Assembly: GCA_051453625.1 (NCBI GenBank)
Contig: JBOZIK010000001.1
Coordinates: forward strand, 97,356,401 to 97,420,400
Origin: Welwitschia mirabilis
Taxonomy: Eukaryota > Gnetophyta > Gnetopsida > Welwitschiales
Direction: 5' to 3'
DNA: 64,000 nt
Shown: positions 1 to 12,565 of the stretch, in pieces
Layout of the letters: each line of letters opens with the position of its first letter
Numbering within the stretch: the first letter of the stretch is position 1
Program-made: the position numbers and the translations under genes
Notes under the pieces: generated by a model
What the model was told of the DNA's origin: nothing
The model's input: the letters and a program-made list of their open reading frames with translations, nothing else
Database searches by the model: none

Positions 1-50
<50 letters not shown>
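1..50. repeat. (CT)n microsatellite
   Basis: Twenty-five uninterrupted CT dinucleotides run from the window edge, so the true left end is not seen. A short AT-alternating tract follows at about 59-80. Simple-sequence repeat without coding content. Confidence 0.97.
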
Positions 51-57
<7 letters not shown>

Positions 58-80
58 AATATATATGTATATATATATTC

Positions 81-1634
81 TCTATGGGTCCTTTCTCCTC
101 AAATAGTGGTTGCACTCTTCTTATTGTGGTTAATTTAAGTTGTGAAAAATAAAAAGTTAAGAAATAATTATATCCTAGAATCATTTAAGACATAACTAGT
201 TATCAAAATTATAACTCTATCATAATTTAGAAAAAAAAGAAAAAATAGAGATATTAAGAGTGAAAAGGAACTAGAAGGTAAATATTCTAATCTGTAATAG
301 AATATGTATCTAAATATTTTTAATTCAATAGCATGCACAATCATTAAATTATATTTGAGTTGAGGAAAAAATTCAAAGTCTTAAAACTATTTTAAATTAT
401 CTTAACAATTTAATAAATTGATTAGTTTAAATTCCCTTTAATGGAATTTATATATCCATAATAAAATAAAAATAGTATAAGATAAATTTATTTAAAATAA
501 AAATAAAAAATTTTATTAAGAAAAATAGTTTATTACATCTAGTTGCAAAAATGATAGCAAAAACATTTCTTAAATCATTAAGTAAATAAATCACCAACTA
601 AAGTAACTCAATTCCTGAAGCAACCAGAAAACTTTTTTCTCTTGTGAGAACGCCTAGTTTTAGAAGAAAATCCTATAGAATTATCACCTGAGAGCAACAG
701 ATGCATCTCAACTAGAAATTCAAATAGCATACTAATATTCTTTAGGTGGGGTTGTCAAATATTTTTTATAAGGTTTAGCATCCCATATTATCTTCATTAT
801 ATTTTCCTTATCAAATATCAATGCAGCAAAACTAAGGACAAGGTTTGTGACTTGAAGCTGATCAAACATTTTCTTTAGTACTTACATTTGCCTAGCTAAT
901 TGATCCAAAGAAATATCATAATCTAAATCCTCATAATTTATTTGTCAACAAAGTTCTTCAATTCTCACTTTTAGTTACTCATTCACTAAGTGATGGATCA
1001 TGAGGGGAATGATATCACTTCCAAAACGATCTTTGTTAGCCTCATTGATGAAGAAATTTAAGGTATCTAAGACCTCTACAATTGATTTGTAATCACAATA
1101 TGAAAAATACTATACCATATTTTCAGACTTAACAAATACTTAAGGTGACTAGGAATTTACATTACTAATGCACATGTTGAATAAGTAAAGTTTCACGTTC
1201 TTAACATTAAAGGCAGTGATGGGAGAATGAGGAGGAGTGTAAGCCATAATGATTAATAGAGAAAAAATAAGATGTATTAGAAGATGATTAAGTAAAGGAA
1301 TTCTAAAGTTAGGTAAAGAATGATGGATGATAAGCATGTAAGGAACAAGATTTATAGCATAAGTATTACTATCATACTTGACAAATGTAATTCATATTAA
1401 GTTACCTAATGCACACATGTTTAATCTATAAGTAAAGGATTGTGTAAAAGTGGTATACCTATTTTGCTAATAGTTGAAGTGTGCCAAGTATCAGCATTAA
1501 TTTTAGAGCAAGCCTGGAATTGAGGAATTTCAAACTGATCAAGGATCAATCTAAAGTTAGAAGTTCAGAATAAATTATGATCAATTTAGATTTCTTAATT
1601 TACATGGCATTATAAGGACCAACCAAAATATTGG
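81..1634. other. AT-rich stretch without recognisable gene
   Basis: I read both strands and saw no conserved motif, no long reading frame and no RNA gene. The only ORF over 60 codons (minus strand, 1149-1337) resembles no family I know and has the composition expected of chance in AT-rich DNA. Confidence 0.6.
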
Positions 1635-1980
1635 TGTTGGAAGCATGTAAAGGGAATCAAGAAAAGAATTTAAGGAAAAGAATAAAATAGAATTAACTTC
1701 CAAAGGCATGAGTTCTTACCCTAGGCCAAACTTGGGAAAATGGTGAGGTACTATTTTCCATTAATTCTTAATTTGATTCATACATAATGTAATCTCAAAT
1801 ATCTTCTTAATTCTCTCTTTTGATCCATAAATCTCTTCTCAAGAATCTTGCTTCTTCTTTTTAAGCATAAATAATCTCAACAAATTATTTGAATGTATGT
1901 ACTATTCAATTTAATGTCATGCATTTAAATTTATAAAGTAATTTTTTAAAATACTAATTAACTCAATAAAATTATAATAA
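1635..1980 (-). repeat. 3' LTR of the small element
   Basis: Left member of the 345-bp repeat pair. It starts with TGTTGG on the plus strand and abuts the PPT at its right edge. It aligns by eye along nearly its whole length with 3655-3997, with scattered substitutions and small indels. Confidence 0.8.
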
Positions 1981-1991
1981 ATTCCCCCTTC
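1981..1991 (-). promoter_or_regulatory. Polypurine tract (second-strand primer)
   Basis: On the minus strand this reads GAAGGGGGAAT, directly beside the 3' LTR, as expected of a copia-type PPT. It fixes the element's orientation. Confidence 0.7.
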
Positions 1992-3631
1992 AATGTCATG
2001 TTCATAATGTTAATAATGGACTGACATTACAAAATTCATCAATTTCATGTAACCTTGGTAATTCACTTACAAGGCACTAAGCTAATCACAAGCCCCTAAG
2101 GTAGGCACTAAGCCAACAAGAAACATAGCCAAAATACATAGAAAAGATCAAAATATTTAATGAAATGATATAAATTTTATAGAGGGAGTGGATAAATTTA
2201 ATCCTTAATCATCAAATGTTTATATAGACTATTGCCTTCACTATGTGAGGTTGATTCTCTAAAGAATACCTTCTAAAATAGCATAAGCAAACATGCGCAT
2301 GATGCTTGTGCTACTATATTTAATTTTTAGCTGTCTATAAATCAAGATTACCTTATTTTATGAGCTCATCTGAATCCATCCAAAACTTTTTCATGTGCTT
2401 GCCATAGATGCATCTATATTAGTTGTCCTCTTAGCATGCAAGCTTAAAAAACTAGTGAAGCAGAAAATTTTAAGAATAAAAAAGAAAGACATACGAGAAT
2501 TGCTAAATTGTGTAAAATAAACATGAATCAACTACAGAAATGTATCATTTTGTATGCTTCTTTGATAATGAGATATATGAATCACAAATCTATCATAGAA
2601 AGATCATACAGATTTTTCTTNNNNNNNNNNNNNNNNNNNNNNNNNNNNNNNNNNNNNNNNNNNNNNNNNNNNNNNNNNNNNNNNNNNNNNNNNNNNNNNN
2701 NNNNNNNNNNNNNNNNNNNNTATAATTGATGTTCTTTATTTTAAGTAGATTAGATTTAATATGCCATTTTCTTCACTTTGACTATCTTCTATTATGAATT
2801 TGCTTTGTCATTAGAATTTATTCACTTTGGCTCTGCTCTAGATCATTCAGTTTGACATTCTTCCAAACTAGCGGATCTCTTCCAATTACATAAGCATTAA
2901 TTAACCTATGAGTTCTTTGGAGCTATGTACCCATAAATCTTATTATGCTTATTTACTATCTATTGACAACATATAATAATTTTAAAGTTATTATCTATTT
3001 GACATACTTCAACTACCCAAAGAAAACGAAGAACACAAAAACACTGAGGAACCTTCCATTTTCTCATTACTGACTCTGTAATTCTATTGTAGATTAAGTT
3101 TTCTCGATAGAGAGTGAATGCGTGTGCCATGTTGTTTTAAATCATCTACGAAAAAGAAAATACTAAGTAGACTAGATTTTCATGTCTACATCTTCTTCCT
3201 TTAGTTTTTGTTTCTCTACCCATAATGTCGCCTAGCTCATAGTTATGGTAATCATATTAGTATCCCTAATAAACATGTCTATAAGATAATTAAGGATTTT
3301 TGTTATGGTCTAGACCTCATGCTAAGAGTAGATTATCTCTTTCATGATCTACATTTCATGACATATTTTTATTAATAAGCATGTTCAACATTTTGTAAAG
3401 CCTCTTAAAAGCTTTTGCTAATCTTTGATGTAAGCCATGTGGATCTAGAGGCCTAAAAAATGGAAAACATTCAAATATTTGACACTGCTTTTATAACCAA
3501 TATCTTCCAAGTAACATCCTTGAACTTCTTAAATTCATTTAAAGTTTGTAATAAATTGCTAGATAAAAATTTCTATATAAAAAAGCTCATTAAATCATGA
3601 TCCTAGGACTAGTATTTAAGTCATTCCATAG

Positions 3632-3646
3632 CCTACTCTGATATCA
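3632..3646 (-). promoter_or_regulatory. Primer-binding site, initiator tRNA-Met type
   Basis: The minus strand reads TGATATCAGAGTAGG. The usual copia primer site is TGGTATCAGAGCAGG, so there are two differences, both transitions. It lies 8 bases from the proposed 5' LTR edge, a little further than usual, so the LTR may extend slightly beyond my call. Confidence 0.75.
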
Positions 3647-3654
3647 TTTATTAA

Positions 3655-3997
3655 CGTTTAAAGCATGTAAAGGGCATTAAAAAAAGAAATTAATGAGAAA
3701 ATAAATAAAATTAACTTCCAAAGGCATGATTTCTCACCCAGGACAAACCAGGACAAATGGTGAGATACTATTTTTCCTTAATTCTTAATTTGATTTATGC
3801 ATAAGGTAATATCAAATCTATCCTTAATTATTTCTCTTAGTCCACAAATCTCTCCTCAAGAATCTTGCTTCTCCTTTTTAAGTAGAAATAATCTCAAGAA
3901 TTATTTGAATGCATGTATTATTTAATTTCATGTCATGCATTCAAATTTATAAGGTAATATTTTAAAATACTAATTAACTTAATTAAATTCTAAAACA
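3655..3997 (-). repeat. 5' LTR of the small element
   Basis: Right member of the repeat pair, ending at TAAAACA on the plus strand (TG on the minus strand). It matches 1635-1980 by eye. Confidence 0.8.
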
Positions 3998-4204
3998 AAC
4001 TTTATCATCATAAAATGCATTGCTAAGCAATTACTAAAAATCTTGTAAATACTATTTTATCAAAATAAGACTTTTTAGATTATGTTTAATAACTTAGAAA
4101 AGATTTTCTTTTATTTTTTTCAAGGAAGAATAAGAAATGAAAGTTACTAATGTTTTTCTTCCAATAAATTATCATTACAAAATAGGCCTTAAAAATAAAG
4201 ACCA

Positions 4205-4615
4205 CTTAGTTGATCAACACCCACCCAAAGTTAAAACCTTGAGTTAGATTTTAGATTAAACCATTGTAATAAGAATTTGAAATTTTCTTGACTAACATCA
4301 ACTCAAAGTCAAAGCTTTGTGTTAGATCTTATGCCAATTCATTTATCTTCTTGGACTCTAAAAACTTGAAATCAAATAAGATTATGTGATTAACTAACAC
4401 CAACTTGAAGTCAAAAATTTGAGTTGGATTTCAAACCAAATCTATTACTTCTTTACCTTCTAAGCAAAAAGAAACATCACTTGACTAACTCATACTAACC
4501 CAAAGTCAGAACTTTGAATTGGATATCAAGATAATCCATTAACATATAAGTTTAAAAAGTTGATTGACACCAGTCCAAAGTCAAATCTTTGAACCAAATT
4601 TCAAATCAACTTTAT
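4205..4615. repeat. Tandem repeat of about five hairpin-forming units
   Basis: Five diverged copies start near 4211, 4292, 4393, 4477 and 4564, so the period varies from about 80 to 100 bp. Each has a core of the form CAACTCAAAG - short loop - CTTTGAGTTG, whose two arms are reverse complements. Copies 2 to 4 keep the pairing best. Spacers differ between units. No coding content; the sequence class is unknown to me. Confidence 0.8.
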
Positions 4616-5792
4616 CTTTTCAAACTTGCTTCTAAAAGAGAAAGGTCTTATTCTTAATGACCTCCCTAAACTTTGTACTATAACTTTATCATATTACTTC
4701 ACTTTTTTATTATTACTTACATTTATAATAATAGTGATTATAATTTGGAGGATTTCATTAAGGACTCTTGATTTCTTAATGCCCATGTTTGAACTCTTCG
4801 ATAGGCTCCATAATAGATTTGATGGCTCTCATCAAGAACTCAAGAGTTATTAATACCCCTCATCAAACCCTATGTTGCAGAGAGTAATTACCACTAAATA
4901 TGCCTTTTCNNNNNNNNNNNNNNNNNNNNNNNNNNNNNNNNNNNNNNNNNNNNNNNNNNNNNNNNNNNNNNNNNNNNNNNNNNNNNNNNNNNNNNNNNNN
5001 NNNNNNNNNAAATATGCCTTTTCATTCATCTAACATTCCACTTAAGTGTATTCTCAACGAGTCCTTCTTATTTTCAACAATCCCCATTACAATGTTAATT
5101 CCATATCATTTCAGCCATGTTAGCATCTGTGATATTAGTTCTAACTCAGCAAATTTTTCTAATTTACACCTTACCAACATGTAATTCAAATTTTTATAGC
5201 ATCAAAAAAGTATGAAAAATTCTAGTTACATCTATTGTATTTTCAATGAAATTTCTCATTTACTCCTCATACATGCAAATTGAATATAATAGTAAGTATG
5301 AGTTTTTACATATTTAAGTAGGAAATAGGTCAGTAATTTCTACTTTCATCCTTGAATTTTACCTTATTGTGCTTGAGCAATTTTTTGTATTCAAGCTCTT
5401 AAGCAATGATGAAATTTATTTAAGAAAAAATATCAAGTATTATTAGTATGTTAATTTACACATTTAAGAGCATGCCAAATTTCACATGGGGAGAGACTTA
5501 AAGGAATTTAATGAATGCAATACTTTGAAATCTATGAAAATAACATTTTATATTTCTAGAAAGAAAAGTTTTACTTAGTAAGTTATTCTCCAAATATTGT
5601 TTATTACAAAAATTCCTCTTTCACATAAATTTTCCCATACCTAACTCCAACACTAATAAAAAATTAACAAAATGCAAGGTTATTTCTTTATTAAATTTTT
5701 CATAAGTTCTTTTGGATCCATGCTTAACAGAATTCAAATAGAGAATTCTTGATTTGGGATGGTATGAATGGCTTACTTTAAATGACTAGTTT
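4616..5792. other. AT-rich stretch with one assembly gap, no gene seen
   Basis: Nothing recognisable on either strand. It includes the 100-N gap at 4910-5009, whose two sides carry the same 14 bases (AAATATGCCTTTTC). The short ORF at 4626-4853 resembles nothing I know. Confidence 0.6.
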
Positions 5793-7200
5793 TCATTAAA
5801 ATTAGTTTATGAATTTTATAAGAATTTAAGAATAAATAATGCTAAAAATGTGCTAGAAACAATCATGAAAAATAAGAGAATAGTAATTACCCAAGAAGAT
5901 ATTAGAAAAATGTTGCATCTACCACTTGGTGGAAAATCCATTAATGATACCAGTAGAAAAAAATACATGAATCTAAGCATAGGTTTGCTAGGAAGTGTGG
6001 CAATATAGGGAAGAGTACATAATTAAAATTTTTATTATTTCATGAATTGTGTTTAGTAATTTGGTACTTACTCTTCATAAAAAGGGTATCACATTACCTG
6101 GCCCATATATGATAGTAGCAGTGAAGGATAAGATAAATCATACCAATGTAAATATTGTAGAAGGAATTTTCTTGGGATTGGTGAGGCATATTATAGAATT
6201 AAATAAGGTTGTAATTGGATCTTTAGATGTAGTAGGAATAGGATTTTCATCTTTAATAGCCTAAATATTAAGTAAAAACAAAGCCCCATTTCAATTAAAT
6301 AAGTCTTATGTCAAAGTAACTATTTAGAATTTATTTAAATTTAAGGAATCAAGTCCCCTGAGAACTCCTAGACATAGAACTACTCAATTGAACCTAAGAG
6401 AATCCTTTTTTATTCCTCAAAGTCTACCTTTATCATTGTCGTCCTCAAGTGTATCATAATACCCAATCCAATTTACATTCAAAGAACTCCTATCTTCCCA
6501 TCTATTTTAATCTACCCACTTCTCCAAAGAACTAAAGAAAAACAAGATGAATAGCGTCTATAGTGCTTTGAACTTAGTTAAAAATGAAATTCAAATCTAT
6601 CTAAGAAGAAAGGAGGAAGTTTTAGCATTGCAGAATCAAGTTACTGATCTAAAAATTATAAATAAATTCTTGAGATAGAGGTTACATCAAGGGGGAAAAA
6701 CAATGAAAAGCTACATTGTGAAATTATTAAGAAGGAAGAAAATGTTGAACTCTATGAATCTTTTAAAGATATGAGAAAAAATTATAGAGAGTTTATGAAT
6801 GCATTATTGACTAGAGAGGATTATTAGGGATAGAAAATAATTAGATAATATTCCAAGAAAAAGGCTAAATATGTTAGTGTTATTATTGTAGAATTTGGCT
6901 TCAAGAAAGAAGTATGATGCTGAATACATAGATCACTAGCAAAAATTCATTACATTTATGTATAGTGAAGCACCTCTACCCCTAAAGAGGGAATATTTAG
7001 ATGAAATCTATGCATACCTATAGGAAATGAACAAAAATTTCATAAAGATTCATGTAAAGGATTAAGAATAAAGAAATAAATGTCTTGAAGCTCAGAATTC
7101 TTTGAGATACTATCAGTCCCTTTTAGGAGAAAAGAAGAGATCCATAGATGAGATACTTAAAGAAAATAAGGCTCTTAAGAATAGAATGAAAGATGTAATC
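5793..7200 (+). pseudogene. Decayed ORF of putative plant transposon protein type
   Basis: From 5793 one frame reads LVYEFYKNLRINN, then KRIVITQEDIRKML and LPLGGKSI. The spacing (FY-N-L, then a short beta-like stretch ending I-T-x-E-x-I, then L-x-L-P-x-G-G) resembles the N-terminal half of the family known as putative plant transposon protein (PF20167-like), an extra ORF found with plant retroelements. The frame then shifts; a 71-codon open piece lies at 6049-6264. From 6547 the sequence becomes lysine/glutamate-rich and coiled-coil-like (KNEIQIYLRRKEEVLALQNQ), as is common at the C-end of such ORFs. Stops and frameshifts are frequent, so no protein can be made. Family assignment is inference from motif spacing. 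Confidence 0.45.
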
Positions 7201-7428
7201 TTTTTTGGCTAACCTCCACATAATTACTTAATAAAATAGATATCATCAAACATAAAGGAGAAAATAAAAAGAGTAGTAAGTTTGATTTAGAGCACTTCCT
7301 CAACTTCTTTAACTCTGACTGATAAGATNNNNNNNNNNNNNNNNNNNNNNNNNNNNNNNNNNNNNNNNNNNNNNNNNNNNNNNNNNNNNNNNNNNNNNNN
7401 NNNNNNNNNNNNNNNNNNNNNNNNNNNN

Positions 7429-8110
7429 GGAGGATAGAATAAAGTTAAGTATTATTGATGCTTTGAAAGAATCTCATGTTGAGTTAAAGAAGGATATTAT
7501 AATAATAAGCCTTAAGTCTACCCAACTTATTATCCAGAATTTGGAAAAAGAAACTATGAGATTGCTTCATGAGCTTTCTCTTATGGAAATTAGTAAAGGA
7601 ATTAGATTTGAGCACAAAGAATTAGTTTTATAGTGTAGGCTTAACTAATACCCCAAAAATTTATATGAATTCTTTAATAAATTTGAATAACATTTGGAAA
7701 ATATTATTTAGAAAACTTTTGGAAAGTGATCAAAACTAAGTCACATTTTTGATAATTATAAAAGAGATACTAAAACATTGAGGATTGAAATTATTCAAAA
7801 AGGAGCTAAAGATCCTATGAGAGAATTTAAGAATTTTTTGAATTATACTATAACTAAATTTTACAAGATATTAGAAGAGTGTAAATCTAATGTAAATATT
7901 TTTGTTGCGTCCTCTCAGGATTTTTAACAATTATGTTCTTTTAAAGATCAGATTATATAAAACATGACAATGATAAGAGTAACTTTCACATATTTTTTTT
8001 TGAAATTAGAGAATAAAGATTCTTCTAAAATATATGTAGTTCCCCTTGGATAAACTTCAAGATTGGGTTTACAAGTTGAAGCAGATCTAGAACCAAAACA
8101 TGTACCTCAA
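7429..8110 (+). pseudogene. Coiled-coil-like decayed reading frame, family unknown
   Basis: Right of the gap at 7329-7428 a plus-strand frame reads heptad-like, charged sequence (DALKESHVELKKDI, NLEKETMRLLHEL), followed after several stops by KGAKDPMREFKNFLNY and similar. It probably continues the ORF at 5793-7200, because composition and strand agree, but the gap prevents proof. I recognise no catalytic or metal-binding motif. Translation is interrupted by at least six stops. Confidence 0.35.
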
Positions 8111-9535
8111 AGTTCTTGAGAAAAAGTTCCTTTGGGATTCAAAAGAAAGAGAGGAGAGCTAAAATAGCCAAAAACTCCTCCATGAGATAGAGGTGAGGGT
8201 AGAAAAGTAGATACTCCATAGTAGATGAAAATAGAGACCATAGATTTGAATTATTTTATTCTTCAAGAGAAACAAAGAGAAATTTTAATTGTCTTGGAAT
8301 AGGAAAAATACTCTGTCTGCTTAGCCAAGAAAATGGAATCAAAATCTAGTGAGGACCATCCTTTTATTTTTAAAAAGTAAAAAAGGAAAATAATAAGTTC
8401 TATATTTCTCTCCTTTAAATATATTTATTTGTTAACAGAGTAATAAAACTTTGAGCTTAGGGGAACTAATAATGGTAAATTTTGATGTAAATATTGCTTA
8501 TTAATGAAATTTTTTCATTATCTTAATTATTCATTTTAAATAATAACAGATGTTTTTATTTATCAATGTACGTACTAATAAATATATTAGTTAGTTTGTT
8601 AATAGGTTGTATGTATATATTTTATTATTGCATTTTAGGTACAAGATGCGATGTGGTGTGAAGATGAGAGAGAAGGTTGAAATGGTAAAAAAAAGTAGTA
8701 ACAACTCTAACCATATACCTATTCCAAAGGATTAAAGAATGGAAACAAAAAAATAAATATAAAAAAGGGATCACCACCAAAGGTAGGGATCTTTTTAACA
8801 AAATATTCTAAGAATAAACTAAGCAATAAGGTTAAGGAAAGGAGCTCTAGCTATTCTACAAAGGCTGCAACAACATTTTCATACTCTAAGGTGTTACCTA
8901 TATAAAAAAACATAAGCCTTAATGCATATTTATGTAACAATTGGTATTTTGGTATAAAGCTAAAATTCATATTTGAGTATCATTTTGTGTATGTTCTATT
9001 ACTTAAAAAGTGATATTATTTCTATTTGCTCCTCTTTATACATCTAAACATAAATTAGAATAATTAATAATACTTAGAAATAAGTATTATCTAGCATCTC
9101 ATTTAATTTTTATCATGTTTCACTACTTTTTTCATTAGCCTCTAGTATAATATATGTACATAGTAACTTAGCAATGATAAACCAAACTGACTAGTTTTAG
9201 TAACTTCATCATGAGACTATTGTGATGACGCATTTTGAAATAAATTGTTGAATCTACTAGTTTTTTAGTAACCATTTGATTATTTTTATTTAATGATGTG
9301 AGCATTTTTTAGGTTAACAATACAGTTTTTGCATTTTTTAGTATTCTTTTGTATTATTTTATATTATTTTATGATATATTTTGCAAGTATTTCACCACAT
9401 AAGCACCCATCAAAACCCCTTCTTATATTAAATGATCCCTTTAGTAATGCCCTTTCCCTTTTATAATATTTTATTATGGTAATAGTAATAAGAAAGAATA
9501 TCACCTATTATATTTAAAGCTAGCTATGGCACTTC
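8111..9535. other. AT-rich stretch without gene
   Basis: No gene, repeat pair or RNA gene seen between the coiled-coil remnant and the 5' LTR at 9536. Confidence 0.6.
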
Positions 9536-9702
9536 TGTTAAGGCTAGGTGCATACTATGGTTTGCCTAGGGATACATGAAAATCTTAGTGATGTGCTTGC
9601 CTATTTAAGCAAGATCTTTATTAAATAAGTAAAAAAGGAGAAATAAAATTTTAAATTGGAAAATATTATTCTCTTCTTTTTTGGATGTTCTTGTTTTCTA
9701 AA
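9536..9702 (+). repeat. 5' LTR of the copia element
   Basis: Starts TGTTAAGGCTAG and shares with 14920-15088 the blocks CCTAGGGATACATGAAAA, GTGATGTGCTTGCCTATTTAA and GGAGAAATAAAATTTT, ending in CTTGTTTTCTA. The right edge sits three bases from the PBS. Confidence 0.88.
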
Positions 9703-9705
9703 AAC

Positions 9706-9717
9706 TAGTATCAAAGC
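9706..9717 (+). promoter_or_regulatory. Primer-binding site, initiator tRNA-Met type
   Basis: Reads TAGTATCAAAGC against the usual TGGTATCAGAGC: two G-to-A transitions, otherwise identical, placed immediately after the 5' LTR. Confidence 0.8.
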
Positions 9718-12565
9718 TTTTAGGCTAGGTTTCCTAAAGCTTCTTAATAACTCCTTAAGAACTATTGCTTCTTGCATAATTTTTGCATGCCTTTGCATGC
9801 TTTCTTTGTGCTTAGATTTACATCTATTTTCAATTTGAAGCTATTTTTTGCAAGTTTTCTACTATTTGTAATTTTGAAAGAATTAAATACCTTTGACTTT
9901 ACAATAAGATTTTATTGTTATTGAAATATTGAAGATCCTATCTGATTTATGTTCATAGCATTTTTGTAAAATTTTCATTTTTGTAAATAACTAGGGTTTT
10001 GACCCTAGTTGACCTTACTTGCAGTTTTTCTTTTTGCTTTTTTCTTCTATTGTGCCTATGATTTAATCTCCACATATCCACCTATTAGCTGGATCACTTG
10101 TTACTTGATCTTTTCTTTCTGTTGATCTGATCTATGTGCCTCTCTTCCATGCTATCCTACTTTTTTGCCTTTTTATAGCTATGCCATCTTGTGCCATTAC
10201 CACTTGTGCTATGCATCTCCTATGCATACCTACTAGTTCATCACTTCATGTCACCTTCTCATATTGCTTGTGTAGTTTTCTATTCTGTATTTGTGATTCA
10301 CACTATTTACCTACTCTTTCTCTATTTGTGACCTGTGTTTTCTTACCCACTTCTATGAGCGTAGCTTGCTTTCTCCTCTAATTATAGCTTATAGTTACCA
10401 TGATGCTACTTTTACTTCATTTATGTTGTTGGTCTTCTTCTTCTACTAAGTCATACTTCCACCACTGTAGCCTACTTTATGTGTCTCTTCATTATACAAC
10501 TATGTTACCCTTACCCACTGCTCTACTACTTATTAAACTTGCTCATTGTTCATAATTTTTGAGCTGTAATCTATTCCTAGAGTATGGGTCTTTACTTGTG
10601 ATTTGCTTTTTCTCCACTTCTCCTATGATTACACCAACTATCTATCTCTTTGTGGCCATGATCGACTGATTCCTTCACTGCATTATACCTCACCTACTCA
10701 TCCATGCTTTGTGTGTTAGCTCCTGGTCTAGCACACCTACATCATCCACTCGCAAAACTTATGCCCACTCACTGTGCTTGTTTTTACCATTGGTTTCTCC
10801 AGTGTCATTCAAGTTCTACATTGTGATCCTACCAAATTTACTCCATTTGCACTAGCAGTTATCATTATCATTGTATTCAAGTATATAAAAACTTTAAATA
10901 TATTTCTTTTATGCTATTAATCACTAACTTAACATTGGTATGATGGTTAAGAAAAAACTCTATCAAAGGAGAGGTCGCGTGTTTGTCTCTAAGCCTTGTT
11001 AAAAATTCAAGTTTTAAAAATTTTTGCTACACATTTCTATTTGGACACACATGCCAGATTACTAAGTAATTGCTTAGCTATTATCATCTTTTACACACAT
11101 GTAATTTAGTCAACTATTAGTTAGCTATTAGCCCTATTTTTCACATATTAGTGGTTTTAAAATTTTTGCTATTTTGGATTATTTTTCAAGTTTCTTGTGT
11201 TTTGTGGGCAATTTTTCAAACTTGTAAACTTATTTTTAAGCATTATTTTTGGGTATTTAAAGGTTTTTAGGTAATTTTTTGCTAATTGTAACCCTCTACC
11301 TTATTTTTTCTCTCATGAAGTTAAGTTTAGGATGTGAAGCAAGATTCACAAAACTTGATTTTTTTCTTTCTTAGACTATTTTTTGTCATTTGTATAGATT
11401 GAGCTAAATTTGGAATGTTGAGGAAGATTCACTTATCTTAACTATACCAAATCAAATACTTTTCTTGTATGTGCTTTTTGGTTTTTTCCCCTCTTTGTTA
11501 CCTTAAAATTTTAATTTTCTATGATTAAAGTTAAATTTAAAAATTACTTTCACTCTTAAACACATCACATTTTATACTAATAATAATTTTTGATTGGTGG
11601 CTAGCATGAAGAGACTTATGTAGAAAGAGATCCATATCAGGCTATGATATTCTCTAAGCTTGTTATTTGGTTTTAACGACCTTAATTATGAAGTTTAGGC
11701 CATACAAAGAGTTATGCCTCTTTTAAATGAAAACACTTGGGCACCTCAAGGTCTAGATTCTTATGTATGCCTTAGTAATCGAGGGTATATTGGATGAAGG
11801 CTAGAGGAACTGTGATAGGACCTAATTGAATTTCATTGCCAAGTGGACATGGAGTCACAAGTGTAATCAATCTTAAAATTTACTGAGTCTAAGGTATAAT
11901 TAGATTTCTAACATTGCATAGTACTCTTTCTTAAGGGGAGTATATAGCTAAGGTAACTGAAATTGATTGATAACTTGAATAACCAACTGAGGTGATTCAC
12001 ATTTTTATTCTTTTACTCCCTCAGGAGATAAGGAAACCATACTTGGATAGGACGTGATCACTACCTGGATTCGCGAGTAGATCTTAAAATTGATAAAACT
12101 ATATTTTCATCATCTAATAATTAAGCTAGTTCCCTTCGCATTAAATTTATCTCACTTAAATTAAGAACTCTTTAAGAAATTACCTTGTTTATTCTCATGT
12201 GCATAGGATTTGCATGGTTTAAGGGGGATTTGTCTTGATTGACATACATGGTTAGATAGATCACCAAAATTTTTGGAATTGATTCCTTTTCATTGTAACT
12301 ATAACACTTTATTATGACCTCCTTTTCTTTTATTTTATTTGCATTATGATTTGGATAGACATTTTTAACTTGTAGATGAGAGAAAAATCCCTTTTTAAGT
12401 GACTCTATAATTATCTTTAATTTTTCCTCTTTGCATTTTTGATAAGTTTTTCTTGTGTGTTGAATAGATCATTTTTTCAATAGTGGATGTAAGCAAGATC
12501 CCTCTGGAATTCAACTTTACCTCACAACTTGTCAACAATTATTTCTCTCTTTTGTGGTATTCATT
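9718..12565 (+). other. Unusually long leader of the copia element
   Basis: About 2.85 kb separates the PBS from the gag start. The part at about 10,010-10,860 is rich in C and T on the plus strand and poor in A, unlike its surroundings. No family-specific coding motif is seen; the ORFs here (for example 10136-10381) resemble nothing known to me. It contains the tRNA-like segment at 10936-10990. Confidence 0.55.
10936..10990 (+). repeat. tRNA-like segment, possible SINE head
   Basis: TGGTATGATGGTTAAG resembles a tRNA D-arm/A box. About 35 bases later GAGGTCGCGTGTTTGTCTCT resembles a tRNA T-arm/B box with one base lost. Order and spacing fit the tRNA-derived head of a plant SINE. I see no clear body end, poly tail or target duplication, and the segment is too degraded to be a functional tRNA gene. 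Confidence 0.4.

Larger units (their letters stand above)
1635..3997 (-). mobile_element. Small non-autonomous LTR retrotransposon, minus strand
   Basis: Two direct repeats of about 345 bp (1635-1980 and 3655-3997) flank about 1.67 kb. They share long blocks such as the AACTTCCAAAGGCATGA core and a CTCAAGAATCTTGCTTCT segment. Just inside the left copy lies a pyrimidine tract that is a PPT on the minus strand. Just inside the right copy lies a tRNA-Met-type primer site, also minus strand. This PPT/PBS order makes the left repeat the 3' LTR and the right one the 5' LTR. The interior (with a 100-N gap at 2621-2720) shows no gag or pol motif, so the element looks non-autonomous. No convincing target-site duplication was found, and the exact LTR ends are uncertain by a few bases. 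Confidence 0.8.

Noticed and set aside
5793-8110. Endogenous plant pararetrovirus (coiled-coil ORFs before a polyprotein)
   Set aside because: No movement-protein, protease or RT motif follows on the same strand; the N-terminal pattern fits the plant transposon protein family better.
10936-10990. Functional tRNA gene
   Set aside because: No acceptor stem, no anticodon arm pairing, and the B box has lost a base.
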